Below are positions 1 through 11,199 of a DNA stretch of 64,000 nt, one piece after another. The notes under the pieces are model-generated. The model did not search any database, was not told where the DNA came from, and saw only the letters and a program-made list of their open reading frames with translations. Origin of the DNA: Karalla daura (lineage: Eukaryota; Chordata; Actinopteri; Chaetodontiformes; Leiognathidae); contig CM055191.1 in assembly GCA_029224185.1 (NCBI GenBank), forward strand, positions 24,918,305-24,982,304. Direction: 5' to 3'. Position 1 is the stretch's first letter, and every line of letters begins with the position of its first letter. Made by a program: the position numbers and the translations under genes.

Positions 1-755
1 GATGGCGTTAAGGGGGCAGTAGTCTATACATGGCCTAAGAGAACCGTCCTTTTTCCCCACAAAAAAGAACCCAGCCCCAGCTGCAGACGAGGAAGGACGA
101 ATAAGCCCCGCCCTCAGTGATGACTCGATGTATTCCTTCATGGCTGCCTTCTCTGGCCCGGAGATGGAGTACAACCGGCCCTTGGGAATGGGGGAGCCAG
201 GAATCAAGTCTATGGCACAGTCGTAGGGCCGGTGTGGGGGAAGTGACAAGGCCTTGCTTTTGTTAAAAACCTCTCTGAGGTGGTGGTAGCAGGACGGCAC
301 GGCGCTCAGGTCAGAGGTTTCAGAGTCTGTGGTAGAGTTGACAGAGAAGAGATTAGCCGTGGTCAGGTTACCCTCTGGGACCGAACACGGTTGGCGGTGG
401 TCCTCACAATTCTCCCCCCACCCCATAATTGCCCCGGTTTTCCAGTTCACGTGAGGGTTATGTTGACATAACCAGGGGTGGCCTAAAACTAGGGACTGAG
501 AGGATGACTTCATTAGGTAAAGGGTCAAGAGTTCCCAATGCCCCGGGATCTGCAGATTCAGTGGTTCAGTAGCGTGAGTGATCAAAAACAGTTCTTTACC
601 GTCGAGAGCCCTAGCTCTGATGGGACTTGTCAGAGGGTTTGATTTCAATCCCAATCTCTCTGCCAGCCCCCAGTCAATTAAACTCTCGTCGGCCCCTGAG
701 TCTATGAGAGCCTCAATGATTATAGTGACGGCGTGGTGCGTTATTGTAACAGGTG
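1..755 (-). CDS. Ty3/gypsy pol, 5' part (protease and start of reverse transcriptase), runs off left edge
   Basis: The minus strand stays open from about 755 down to base 1, in the -1 frame relative to the upstream gag. Soon after the gag stop there is an aspartic-protease-like motif (LIDSGADES). About 150 codons further on comes the typical start of a Ty3/gypsy reverse transcriptase, with a Y-D-C-A-I-D-L segment, then KEYIESSLRAGLIRPSSS, and a K-K-D-G-S-L-R-P segment at the window edge. The catalytic YxDD, RNase H and integrase would lie outside the window. No stop was found in this stretch. Being in -1 relative to gag suggests expression by programmed -1 frameshifting, which is an inference. 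This is a genomic copy of a retrotransposon. Confidence 0.85.
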
Positions 756-1757
756 TCAGATTGCGTGGGGCACGGTTCGGCTCACCCCCTGGGTCTTCTT
801 GGCCGGACAGGAGGCGACGAGGTGGTTAGACTGACCGCAGTAAAAGCAACTGCCTTCCTGCTGGCGCCGCCGTCGCTCCTCCGGTGTCAGCCGTGTCCTG
901 CCTAGCTGCATGGGCTCCTCTTCCTCTCTCGAGAGGCAATGGTGCCCATGTGGCGAATCATGGGAACCTTGACCCCCTGGGGTTGGGAGACGCAGAACCC
1001 TCTCCGACCTCGAACCGCTGCTCCGCGTTTGTCGGAGCTCTCGAACCCGGTTGTCCGTCCGGATGGCAAGCGAGATGAGTGAGTCTAGGTCCGCAGGCAA
1101 ATCCAGGGGCAACAGCAGTTCCTGGATATGAGCCGCCAGCCCCTTCAGGAAGACGTCGTATAGGGCTGTGTTGTTCCACCCACTCTCCGCTGCCAGGGTG
1201 CGGAAGCGAATAGCGTAGTCGCACACTGAGTCCCGGCCCTGTGCCACTCTGCTCAGCTCCCTGGCCTTTTCCCTGTCTGTAGATACGGGATCAAAAGTCA
1301 TCATGAGGGCTTTTTTAAAGTCAGTGAAAGAGAAGCAGACTGGAGAATCTCGAGCCCACTCGGCGGTGGCCCAAGCCTTGGCTCTCCCAGTCAGGTAGGA
1401 GATCATGAATGCAATCTTAGATCTGTCTGTGATAAAAGCGTGTGGGAGCTGCTCGAAATGAATGGAACATTCAATGAGGAAAGCCCGGCACAGTCCAGGT
1501 TCCCCCGAGTATCGCTCCGGGGAAGCCAGCTTGATTCCCATCCCAGCCATGCCCGGGGGTGCAGCCGCCACCGCTGCTGGGGATTCCGGTGCCGCTGATG
1601 GTGGGGCTGGCTGCCGCGAATGGTCCGTCAGCTCCCTCACCTGGGTGGAAAGCTGGCCCAGCTGATCCACCATCGCTACCTGGAACTCCTGACGAGAGAG
1701 GCGAGCTTCCTGAGCCTGTAACGCGGCTGCCCACCGGCCAGCCTCTGCTGAGTCCAT
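756..1757 (-). CDS. Ty3/gypsy (fish, Tf1/sushi-like) Gag protein, intact
   Basis: An uninterrupted 333-residue frame encodes a retrotransposon Gag. The N-terminal ~70 residues are coiled-coil and proline/alanine rich. A capsid-like retrotransposon-gag domain covers roughly residues 75-215 (start marked by PERYSGEPGLCRAFLIEC). It is followed by a basic linker and a CCHC zinc knuckle near residue 310 (C-F-Y-C, then H, then C; spacing CX2CX4HX4C). It starts 17 bp inside the LTR edge, so the leader is extremely short. Gag packages the element RNA and forms the particle; the knuckle binds RNA. The same family gave rise to domesticated genes such as PEG10/RTL, but the adjoining LTR and pol show that this is a retrotransposon copy. 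The unbroken frame suggests recent insertion. Confidence 0.9.
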   Translation of the reverse strand: MDSAEAGRWAAALQAQEARLSRQEFQVAMVDQLGQLSTQVRELTDHSRQPAPPSAAPESPAAVAAAPPGMAGMGIKLASPERYSGEPGLCRAFLIECSIHFEQLPHAFITDRSKIAFMISYLTGRAKAWATAEWARDSPVCFSFTDFKKALMMTFDPVSTDREKARELSRVAQGRDSVCDYAIRFRTLAAESGWNNTALYDVFLKGLAAHIQELLLPLDLPADLDSLISLAIRTDNRVRELRQTRSSGSRSERVLRLPTPGGQGSHDSPHGHHCLSREEEEPMQLGRTRLTPEERRRRQQEGSCFYCGQSNHLVASCPAKKTQGVSRTVPHAI

Positions 1758-1773
1758 GCTGGCAGAAGTGTAC

Positions 1774-2516
1774 TGTCAGGCCCGAACTCAGGACAGGACT
1801 CAGGCGCAGAGGTGGTCAGAGCAAGGTCGTTTATTAATCAAGCAACCTCGAACAGAGAGAAATCAAAAGGCTATGAAAACCTGAAAAACTACTCTAAGCT
1901 GTGAAACTAAAACTAAACTGAAGGCGCTCCAAAAGGGAGGAGAAAACTCTAAGAAGGAATTACAAAATTATTGAAATCAAAATCACTCTCGAGGAGGAAA
2001 AACAAAAGGCTATAAAACTTTTAAACTAAAGTCACTCTAATGGAGGAACAGGAACAAACAAACAGAGAAAGCAGGAATGAAACAAAAAACTCTCCTAACA
2101 AACTGGAGGCTAGACTAAAGCTAAGAAATCAATGAAAACTGAAAATCACTCCAAAAGGGAGGAAACAACTCTAGGACTATGAGAAATATTTAACTGAGAA
2201 GTTACAACAAAAAATCACTCTGACGAGGCAAAAACAAGACTTACAATAACCGACTTGGACTGTGAACTGTGGGCTGTGAAGCAGGCTTGGGTGTTCGGAC
2301 AGAGACGAAACACTTCTGCATCAGACAAAGGGAGACACAGACTATTTGAGCACATGGGGGTAATAGGGAACAGGTGGACACAATCAGGGCTGACGAACGA
2401 GGACACAGGAGGAAGGGCAAGTGACCTGACACGAGAGGAGGATTAGACTTTCAAAATAAAACAGGAAATGACAAGACAAAAACCCCAAGACAGGACGACC
2501 TCACCACGGTGTGACA
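1774..2516 (-). mobile_element. 5' LTR of the Ty3/gypsy element
   Basis: Read on the minus strand, this stretch begins TGTCACACCGTGGTGAGG at 2516 and ends GCCTGACA at 1774, directly upstream of gag. The TG...CA ends, the length of about 743 bp, and an AATAAA-type signal just before the 3' end (the ttatt at about 1831-1836 on the plus strand) fit an LTR. It should supply the promoter and polyadenylation signal of the element. The 3' LTR is outside the window, so identity of the two LTRs, and hence age, cannot be judged. Confidence 0.8.
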
Positions 2517-2649
2517 GTACTCAATAGGGTACATGCCAGAACCATTTATCATGTGTTTCCGCTAGATTTTCAGCCAGCGCAATTACTTCTGGTAACAACC
2601 GAGCGGACTCCAAATCTTACTAATGGCTCAACAGAATAAATTCAAATTT

Positions 2650-3190
2650 CAGAAAGGTACTCGTCGCTCTACAGCGGAGCATTGTTGTGTTCCGCTGTGT
2701 CAGGCCTGAAGTAGGTTTAATTTAGTGATTAGCTTTCACTCCATGCCTGCCGATCCTGAAACAAGAAGAAAGTGGATGGTCGCTATTCACCGAGATAACT
2801 TTACTTTCACCAACCGCACCCAGGTTTGCAGTTGGCATTTCACTGCAGAAGATTTCCGTGAAACAGCAGGACGGCGGCTGCTGAAAAGGGGAGTCGTGCC
2901 TTCACTGTACGAATGGAATTGATTTTCTCTTCCACCACAAATACCGGGTGTGTGGCAAACGAGAGAGCAACCAGCAGAAGCGGCGCAATTGGAGGATCCA
3001 TCAGCGGAGGATGCAGTTTCTGACAGCCCTGCCAATGATCACGACTATGTCTCCCACCCTGATCCTGCAGTTGTAGACCTTGCCCTTGAGGAAAACAAAT
3101 TCCTTCGAGAGGAGGTCAACCGCTTGAGGGAAGAGATGGCATCAATGCATTGAGGCAGCGGTTTGGTATTGTTGGACTTCAATAATCCTG
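2650..3190 (+). pseudogene. THAP zinc-finger N-terminus of an ISL2EU-like transposase, broken
   Basis: The reading frame shows a THAP domain: C-C-V-P-L-C at the start, C-S-W-H in the middle, and the closing V-V-P-S-L motif followed by an acidic linker and a leucine-rich coiled coil (LALEENKFLREEVNRLREEM). THAP domains bind DNA, here presumably the element ends. The domain is interrupted by an in-frame TGA inside the finger (about 2708), a second TGA after the THAP core (2920-2922) and a one-base frameshift near 3151, after which the conserved R-F-G-I-V-G-L segment continues. It is therefore a fossil. Confidence 0.75.
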
Positions 3191-3524
3191 CGTGTTCTTA
3201 GAATGAAGCAATAGGAGAAGATTTCTTTTGATCTCAGTTTTCCAAATTTATTCCAAAATACAACCGTACAGCAAAATGAATTAACGTACAGAGCTCTGTG
3301 GCAGTCTTCCTTTCCCTGACCTCAGCAGTGTGATGTCAGTTCGAGAAGTCTGTCTTTTCTTCTTCCCTTATGTTCGAATACTTATGTCAGACTTCAATAC
3401 TGCCGCACCCCCAGGGTGTTCCTCTCTCCAGATTGGTTGTTACACCTGACTCCACTCTCCTCCTCCTGTCCTCTGACTCCATTGCCCTGGAGATGCGACT
3501 GACCAGGCGGGGCAGTTTTGAACC

Positions 3525-3532
3525 TGCTAGAT
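3525..3532 (+). repeat. 8-bp target-site duplication of the hAT element, left copy
   Basis: The octamer TGCTAGAT lies immediately before the element terminus CAGGGG. An identical octamer follows the other terminus at 5845-5852. Eight-base duplications are the hallmark of hAT insertion. Confidence 0.95.
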
Positions 3533-5844
3533 CAGGGGATCTAGATCTGGAGCCGCATGCGGCTCTTCAGCCTCCTTGTCGTGGCTCCCGATGGCTGTGA
3601 CAAAAAAACATAGAATGTTTTTTTCTTTTTTTCTTTTATTATCGTCATTATGTATTCATTTTGTTGCACAATTCCCCTGGGGTTTTAGCTGATACCATCT
3701 AAATAAAGTTTTTTTTTATTTTTTTATAATTCGTCACTTAAAATATATGTCACATCAACGTCAGCAGCCGTCGCCTTTACTTGCTGACGGGACCATGGCG
3801 GGAAACCCTACCACTGTAAGCATGAAAAGAGCCCAAAAAAGAAAAGTGTCGGAAGAAAATAGAGAGTTTAATGCAGCATGGACATCTGCTTTTGCATTCA
3901 CCGCTAATGACGCTGTGGCTTACCTGTGTGCTTGATATGTGATATGTACACTATCAAACAACAAAAAAAGGAACATTGAAAGACATTTTCAAAGCAATCA
4001 TTTAGCATTTGCTGAAAAATACCCAACCGAAGATGAGCGCCAGAGAGCAATTTCGGAATTGCAACGACAAGCTGAAGAGAGAAAACTATCTTTCAAAAAA
4101 TGGATCAGCTCTCCACAGTCAACTACAGCTGCTAGTTTTTTGGCAGCTCAGGAGATCGTAAAGAGGGGTAAGCCGTTCAGAGATGGAGAACACATAAAAG
4201 AAACGTTTATTCAAATATCAGAGCATCTATTCTCCAATTTTAAAAACAAAAAGGAAATTGTTCAGAAAATTAAAGACATGCCTCTCTCTGCAAAGACCGT
4301 TAAGGACAGGACCATTAAAATGGCTGCAAATATCAGTAGTAAGCAAATTGATGACACTAATTCATCTCAAGCATTTTCAATTGCCTGTGATGAGTCAAGT
4401 GATGTAAACGATGTTGAGCAGGTAGCACTGTTATGCAGGTACGCCAATGCTGATGGGCCGCAGGAAGAACTGATTGAACTCATACCGCTTAAGGGCCAAA
4501 CTCCGGGGCAGGACATTTGTGATGCTGTTGTGAGTTGTCTTAAAGATAAATGGATAAACACCACTCACCTAGTGTCGGTATCTACTGCAAAGTATGAGAG
4601 GAGCACAGCAGGGCTTTGTGAATTTACTTCAAAAATCACTGGGCTGAGATCTGATGACGTTTCACTGCATTATCCACCAAGAAGCACTTTGCGCACAAAC
4701 ATTTCCCCCTGAATGTGTGGAAGTAATGAACCTTGTTATCAAGATAGTGAACAAAATAATTGCAAATGGATTAAGCCACCGACAGTTTTGTTCGTTGTTA
4801 GAAGAAGTTGAAAATACGTATTCAGATCTCCTGCTGCACAACAGAGTCCGGTGGCTGTCCAGGGGGGAGGTGCTGAAACGCTTCGCTGCCTGTCTGGAGC
4901 ATGTAAAAAGCTTGAGTGTTCACCAGAGATGTACAAAATGGCACGCTCTCTCACTTCCGCTCCCTAAGAGAGTTCAAAGGAGCAAACAATCACATAAATT
5001 GTGATTATTTCCACCGTGCCATTACTGCCACGCAAGCTGCATTTGGAGAAAGATTCAGTGAGTTCAGAAAGGAGAAACAGACTCTCTCTTTCCCTGTCGC
5101 ACCACTGAACAGCGACCCATCCCTGCTGAACACATCTGCATTCACAGGACTAAGTAAGCCTGATCTAGAAATTGAACTGGCCGATATTGCGGATAAAGTT
5201 TTGTGGGTTAACAAGTTCAAATCCCTGTCAGCGGATCTTGAAGAAGTCGTCCGTCAGAGGGCTACTCTCGCTAAAGAGCACAAATGGAGTGATATGGAAA
5301 AACTACGCCAACCCGACAAACTTATTTTTGCAACATGGAATGCCATTCCTGACACCTATATCAACATGAAAAGGTGTGCATTTGGAGTACTATCCATCTT
5401 TGGCTCAACTTAAGCGAGCAAGTTTTCTCAAGCATGAACATTATAAAGTCCAAATACCGCTCCCGCTTCACCAATGAGACTCTACAGTCCTGCGTGAAGA
5501 TGAAAGTCACATCTTACAGCACCGACATAGGGAAGATCTGCGGGGAAATGCAGACACAGAAATCCCACTAAACAGGTAAGAACAACATAATTCCAACGTC
5601 CATTGATCACTGGCTGGCTGCCAACAAACCCGAAGAGAACGCATGGGTTACTACTATTAAACATATTATATATTAAAGTGGGCTTGTTTGTTGTATTCAG
5701 TGGTTCCAACTGTTAAAATTTAAATAAAGATTAAAACTTATTAGAAGTTTATAAACTCTGTAATTTTTTTTGCGGCTCCAGACACATTATTTTTTTTGGG
5801 GGGGGCAAAGTGGCTCTTTTGATAAAAAAGGTTGCGGACCCCTG
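3533..5844 (+). mobile_element. hAT (Charlie/ZBED-like) DNA transposon, complete ends, 2,312 bp
   Basis: The left end reads CAGGGGATCTAGATC and the right end, reverse-complemented, starts CAGGGGTCCGCAACC, so the two share the CAGGGG(A/T)C terminus typical of hAT elements. Both ends are flanked by the identical octamer TGCTAGAT (3525-3532 and 5845-5852). Subterminal 'ggctcc/ggagcc' motifs occur near both ends. The interior encodes a broken hAT transposase on the plus strand. It sits inside the region between THAP and DDE pieces of the ISL2EU-like element, so it jumped later. The perfect target duplication argues for a fairly recent insertion, while the broken frame argues that it was moved in trans or decayed afterwards. 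Confidence 0.93.
3747..5571 (+). pseudogene. hAT transposase (BED finger, RNase H-like core, dimerisation domain), frameshifted
   Basis: Successive plus-strand frames (3747-3935, 3939-4712, 4654-5004, 4916-5413, 5374-5571) together describe one hAT transposase. A BED-type finger spans about 3880-4000 (N-K-K-R-N-I-E-R-H-F-Q-S-N-H). The RNase H-like core with the segment FSIACDESSDV marks the first catalytic Asp region near 4385. The hAT C-terminal dimerisation region around 5390-5500 carries the motifs L-S-I-F-G-S-T-Y-L and NIIKSKYRSRFTNETL. At least four frame changes separate these parts. Gene relatives include ZBED5-like and GTF2IRD2-like proteins, but the terminal repeats show that this is a transposon copy. 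Confidence 0.88.
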
Positions 5845-5852
5845 TGCTAGAT
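5845..5852 (+). repeat. 8-bp target-site duplication of the hAT element, right copy
   Basis: TGCTAGAT, identical to 3525-3532, directly follows the right terminus ...ACCCCTG. Confidence 0.95.
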
Positions 5853-6800
5853 GTTTAAGGGGAAAGTTCATCCTGCTTTCTGGGTGAAAAGTCCTCACAT
5901 GTCAATAATCCCAATACTTCTGATTCAAGGGTTCACCGTCCCTTACTTATTAGCCCCACAGAGCACAAACAGCACTTGCACAGCCTTAGATAAACACTTG
6001 TTGGCATAGTTTCTGCAGCTGCAAGGTCAACCTGTCTTCCCCTGTATCATGCTGCCGTAGTATCACAAGGGCACCCTGTTTTGTCTGAACTCTGCTGGTC
6101 ACGTACTCATCTGCTGCACAAGAAATCATATTGTATCATATAAGCACAGTGTCACATCTAACGCATAGGAAGATACTATGATCCATACACATCCTAAGTA
6201 CCTAGGCTTACTTAAGAGTACCCCTGTTCATAACATGAAAGTTTACAAATAGTCATTTCACACCAATGAGCATAAACTGTTTATGAGAACTAGAACATAA
6301 GCATGATATGAAAACAAAATGAATATAAAATTAGTATAAACTGAATATAAAGAGTATACAATTGAATCTACCACTAACATGCCAATGAATATAAAAGAAT
6401 ATATAAAGGAATATTAAAAGGATGCGGGAAGAATATCACACCACTCCGTCAGTATCCACCGTTTTGCTCACCCAGACCAAGACTTTCGGTTTTTCACCTG
6501 GTAAATACTCCATCAGGCTCCAGCTACACTCATTCAAAATATGTTAAGCCTGCAGCAACAGCTGAAGCAGTTATGATTCTTGTAAGGTTCGTTGTGATGT
6601 TATTATTTTTCATATTATAATACATCCCTGATAGTTGTGGTAAGTCATTAGCGGTAAGTGGTAGTTGTGTGTGATGGTGAAGGGATATTTACCTATTCCT
6701 CTGTCAAGTGTTACTGATAATTTATGAGTATCATACTTCTAAGTCCATAATCATCAGCAATACAAGCTTAAATGCTAATATTATGAAATGTACACTTTTA
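5853..6800. other. non-coding stretch, nothing recognised
   Basis: This AT-rich sequence between the hAT insertion and the next transposase exon shows no coding signal or known repeat. With 3190-3524 it probably forms an intron or a further unrecognised insertion in the ISL2EU-like transposase gene. Confidence 0.5.
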
Positions 6801-6805
6801 AGGTT

Positions 6806-6890
6806 TTCATCTTATTCCTGCCTCATGCGCTTCGGCACCTTGATACAGCCTGCGTTGCCATCTATGGTGCATGTAAGACATGCGCACTAA
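6806..6890 (+). pseudogene. short middle exon of the ISL2EU-like transposase
   Basis: The frame reads L-R-F-S-S-Y-S-C-L-M-R-F then L-I-Q-P-A-L-P-S-M-V. This matches the segment that normally precedes the DDE core in THAP-DDE transposases of fish. It lies between the THAP part and the DDE part, in the right orientation and order. A stop follows the V-R-H-A-H segment. Confidence 0.6.
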
Positions 6891-7189
6891 GGAACCTTCT
6901 GAGACCCCAGTTCAACAGCAGTAAGTACTATTTACATAAATGACAATTTCCATGATGACAAAATTGTGAAGATCAGATCACTACAGCAGAACTGCAGAGG
7001 ACAAACATTGACAGTAAACTTTATTAATACAAAAAGTGCACTGCAAATACATATAAGAATAAAAAAGCAAAACAGCAGCCTGAGAACATGAGTGATCAGA
7101 GATCCAACTATGACTCTACATTCTGTGTGTTATGGTGAATCCCTTTCTTTGCTTAGAGAAACTTCATGTCACTTTAAATTTCTTTTGAA

Positions 7190-7918
7190 CAGACACGATC
7201 CCTGCAAGAGCTGTTTCTCTTCCTCAACTTCCTGGCCCTGGGCTCCAAACAGCGTGACCTAGCTGACCATTATAGACTTTACCAGTCCACAGTCAGCCGG
7301 ATCATCACAACCTGCAACTTCCTCTACACTATCCTCGGTGCAATCAGGATATGGATTCCTGCAGAGCAATTAAAGGAGTACATGCCATCAGAGTTTAAGC
7401 CAGACTATCCTGGACTGCACAGAGCTAAGGTGCCAATGCCCAACATCTCCTCTACTCCAGAATGAAGTCTTCTCTGTATACAAGTCTCACTGCACTCTCA
7501 AAGGGTAAATTGGTATTGCTCCCCATGGGGTAATCACATTCATCTCTCCACTGTATGCAGGATCAATCAATGACAAGTAGATCACGCGGGAGTCCGGAAT
7601 CATCTCCCTGTTGAGACTCAAAATGGCCATCATGGTTGACCGAGGTTTTCTTGAGTTTTGTGCCGTGTAAGATCTACAGGCCACCCTTTCTCTTTGGCAG
7701 ATCGCGGATGTCTGCTCCTAAGGTCAGGGAAACACAAGGAATCGCACACCTTAGGGTACATGTGGAGCGCTGCATACGCAGAGTGAAGGAGCACAAGCCC
7801 TTTGATTCTGAGATTCCGCTTACGTTATTTGGCAACATCATTCAGCTGTACACTGTTGCTTGCCTCCTGACAAATTATGAAAATGGGCCTCTTGAAAAGT
7901 CGTGGACAAAGAAGCCAT
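7190..7918 (+). pseudogene. DDE (DDE_Tnp_4-like) transposase core of the ISL2EU-like element, broken
   Basis: Fragments in at least two frames give ELFLFLNFLALGSKQRDLAD (7206 onward), then SVYKSHCTLKG, PLYAGSINDK, V-D-R-G-F-L and R-L-R-V-H-V-E-R-C-I-R-R-V-K. The last ends in ACLLTNYENGPLEK, a typical C-terminus. The helix-turn-helix plus DDE order is that of the IS5/Harbinger-like DDE_Tnp_4 family; in this group it is fused to a THAP domain. In-frame stops and frameshifts (for example near 7510 and 7670) inactivate it. Confidence 0.78.
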
Positions 7919-7959
7919 AGTCATAGTTAAGAGTAGAGGTGGATGTTGTTCGAAAACAG

Positions 7960-9470
7960 AGAAGGGGGATGTCATATATTAGCAGCACAAGACAACAGTA
8001 CACAAAGGCTAGTACACAAAAAAAACTAATGTAGGATATCCTGGACCAGAGTGGGTTTTCGTAGTGGAAAACAGATTCCAGCATTCCTTTTTTGATGATT
8101 GACTACAGGCCTGGTCAACGGCCCGAATTATGCAATGACAGCCAACTCCACCGCTGATAAAGACGAGAGGTCCACAGACAAAATCAAATGCGACATGACT
8201 CCTTGGTACCTTTCGAAAACAACAGAGAAGTTGTCTCAACTCTTGCTTGTATAATCTCCACAGTTAAGACAATGATGTCCGCTTGTGAAGGAGACTCTCC
8301 CTTCTTTGTACAGAATTAAATACACCAGAAACAACAGCTTTGTTATCTTGCTTGTGTCAATGTATAGATGATCAGCTTTTTCTGTAACTTGTATGAACTC
8401 TCACAGTTTTGCTAAGAAGAAACCCTCCTCTCCAAATTCCCAGCTCCTAAACACCCTATCTGATCGTTTTAACTTGTGGTGGACTGCCAATCTTTTAGTG
8501 TAGTTTTTATATTATTTATTGTTGACAAGTTTTGCATTTGAAAATAATAAAAAAAAGTGAAGGTGGTTTGCCCTGAGCATTCTATTCCAATGTAAAATGC
8601 CTGGTGAACAGTGAAAAGTGCCACGAGGAGATGATCTTCTGTCTTTTTATTATGACATTGTCCCATGTACATAACATGTGGCCAATGCTGCTTTGGAAAA
8701 TGACAATTTTTTGTGTTGTAATGGTATTTGTTTTAGCCAGTGAATTGCTCATAAAGACAAATAAGAGGCACACACAACCCTGTTTCAGATGGTTCCTGCT
8801 GTATCTGCTCACAAGAGATCTCCATCTGAAAACATAAAGGTCACACAACAGCGTATTAACGTTATAAGAGGGCGCATAAAACGAAAAGCTACCATCTTTC
8901 TTCCGAGGTGTAAATTGTCATTCTTTCATTCATTTACTTTGACCAACCTGACCTGGACTATGTTTTTAGTCCCCCTTTCCTACAAGTAACACTTAAATGA
9001 CTGGGTTCTTATGAGTTAAATATGAATGATGTTTGTTTTATTACACAGATTGTATTTTTTTATTATTTACATGTTTACAAATTTATATTGAGGAATTTAG
9101 AGAGAGAGAGAACAGTACAACAGTATAGAGAGAACAGTACGACCATAATAATAGTAATAATAACAATGATAATAATAGTGTTAATTACAATGACAATAGT
9201 AATAGTAAGATCACAACAGATTTGGAGATTCACTCTTAAAAACTATACAAAACTAGGTATGACAACATTATACTACCACATAGAACACTTGTGGAAAAAA
9301 GCTTGAGTTCATTTGATATTTACAAATACATTATAATAGATGGGGAAAAGTGCACATTAGTGCAATAAAATTCTAACAGTTAGTTACATCCGACACTTGA
9401 ACATGAAAGGGAACACTTGTGAAAGGCAAGAGCTTTAATTTAACAACAAAAGGAAGTGCTAATGATAACC
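7960..9470. other. non-coding AT-rich stretch inside the ISL2EU-like element
   Basis: No conserved coding pattern was seen. A run of (ATA)/(TAA)-type simple repeat lies at about 9140-9210. The stretch separates the transposase from the convergent YqaJ gene. Confidence 0.5.
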
Positions 9471-9599
9471 TTTGCAGTTTCTTCAGCTGCAGTTAGATGT
9501 ATGGATGACAAATACTGATTACCTGGAATGTTTCTGTTCACTTGCTCTATCTTTCGAGGTAAAAGTTGAAAAAGAAATGGTCAACATTTTCTTACATTT

Positions 9600-10100
9600 T
9601 TTTCTGCGACCTCCTTATCTCTGGGAATCCTCTGAACAAAAAGGTACTCCTGTGCATAAACCACAAAGTCACACCCGTCAAGTCCGGAAATCAACATCTG
9701 GCCCTGGATCTGCCAAAAATAAGGATAATTCCCTCAGTTTCTGTGCCATCACGGATCTGAATGTATGGACAGTCTACATAACTTGTCAAATTTGGGCATT
9801 TAACCTCCACAAGGCCAAACACTGGCTGCCCACGTGGATCAAATATAACACCATCAGGTGAAGAGCCCATCCGTGGTGCATCTGGATGGATAAGGAAACC
9901 ACATGGATAATGGTTAACCTCCATGAGTCTGCCGTACTCCTCCACTGCAGCAGGTTCCTTGTCCATGTCTTCAGTCTGGTGAGAGGGTCCTAGGAGTCTT
10001 CTGGCTAGATTTTTTTTGCAGATGTCTCTCCCCTGTAATGACAGACCTCCCTAAATTTGGTGGAAGTGACACAGGGCCGCCTTAGTTCATGCCACTCATG
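9600..10100 (-). pseudogene. YqaJ-like viral recombinase/nuclease domain of the ISL2EU-like element, broken
   Basis: On the minus strand the segments C-H-Y-R-G-E-T-S-A (about 10045), HYPCGFLIHPDAPRMGSSPD, FGLVEVKCPN and, after a one-base frameshift near 9725, WQIQGQM and CDFVVYAQ appear in the order of a YqaJ exonuclease. The S-S-P-D-G and E-V-K-C motifs contain the acidic and lysine residues of the PD-(D/E)XK active site. In this transposon group the nuclease is encoded next to the THAP transposase; its role in transposition is not settled. Frameshifts and missing splice continuity make it a fossil. Confidence 0.78.
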
Positions 10101-10734
10101 ACAAGAACTCTGCTTCGTACTGTTCTCAATAGCATGTTCTTGTTGGAGGGATGTTTTAAAAGGTGCTCATGTGCAATTGCTGATGCTCAGTGAAGACAAA
10201 GGAGACCTGAGAAGGTGCCAGTCTATAATTATCAAGAGGCAGCTGTGGGTGGGAAGGGGTATTTGTGTGTGGACATGCCCACATTTCCTTCTTGCACTTT
10301 TCCAAACAGAGTCAACTAGAGGTACATCATTAGATATGGCCATAGTTGTTATTAAGGGAGCTGTGTTACTGGGGTAATCATGGTAGACCTCATCCTGGAG
10401 TGTGGAAAGCAAAAAATATTTAGCCTTTTATTTAGCAGATGATTGCTTTATTATCTTACTGACATGATTACTGTAACTTATTCTATTTATTAAACTAATA
10501 ACAGTATAACAATACTTACCTGATGCCCTCTCCGACTCTTCTTTCTCTGGGTCTGGCTGAGCAAATGACCATATTATTTACCAGACCAGCTTTAACACCC
10601 TACAACAATTTTTTGGTTTAATCAGTCTATTCAAATATACATGAATAAAATCAAAGGATAGTGGAACTGTGGTAAGAGTGGTAAAAGCCCACACAACTTC
10701 TTGGCTGGGATGGCAAGGTTAAGAAGTAGCAAAT

Positions 10735-10960
10735 AGTTACCATGGTACTTGGCTTGTGCCATTTCTGCTCAGTTTCTGCGCAGCTGTGAGTTGGAGGAAC
10801 AGTACTGATCTTCTGTTCACAGTAATGAGCAAACTGGTATAAAAGGGTTGCCACATGGTTGCACATGGCATTGCATGTCATACCGTCACCTGCTGTGCAG
10901 GTACACTTGTAGCCCTGCAGCTTAACAGGACAGCAGTCCTTCAGTACAAGCTGGGAATAG
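10735..10960 (-). pseudogene. SWIM zinc-finger exon, partner of the YqaJ domain
   Basis: The minus strand encodes YKCTCTAGDGMTCNAMCNHV within a longer exon that ends ...KPSTM before a GT donor. Cys-x-Cys ... Cys-Asn-His is the SWIM zinc-finger pattern often found N-terminal to YqaJ nucleases in eukaryotic mobile elements. It lies upstream (higher coordinates) of the YqaJ exons in the same orientation. Confidence 0.65.
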
Positions 10961-11199
10961 AAAAATATGTTTAAATATATTCCGTTTAACATGTTATAAA
11001 AAAAATGGTTTTTAAACTTCACTGAGCCTGCATCGCTGAATGCAGCATGAACGTCACTCCCGGCATTAATGGTAAATACGCATGGATGCTGCAGCGGTCT
11101 TAAAGGTAAATGCACACAGATGCATCTCCCGGTCAAAATTTTGTTTATTTTTCTGTCCTTAGCTCTTACGGTGTTCCTGTATGAAACGGATTAATGTGT

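Noticed and set aside
756..1757. A domesticated PEG10/RTL-type host gene
   Set aside because: An LTR directly upstream and pol directly downstream show an ordinary retrotransposon copy.
1770..2520. Solo LTR with a GTAC target duplication (GTAC at 1770-1773 and 2517-2520)
   Set aside because: Gag follows the LTR directly on the lower side, so the lower GTAC is internal to the element and the match is probably coincidence.
10651..11136. A 161-residue membrane-like host protein
   Set aside because: Only the SWIM zinc-finger part is coherent. The rest of the frame crosses likely intron sequence.
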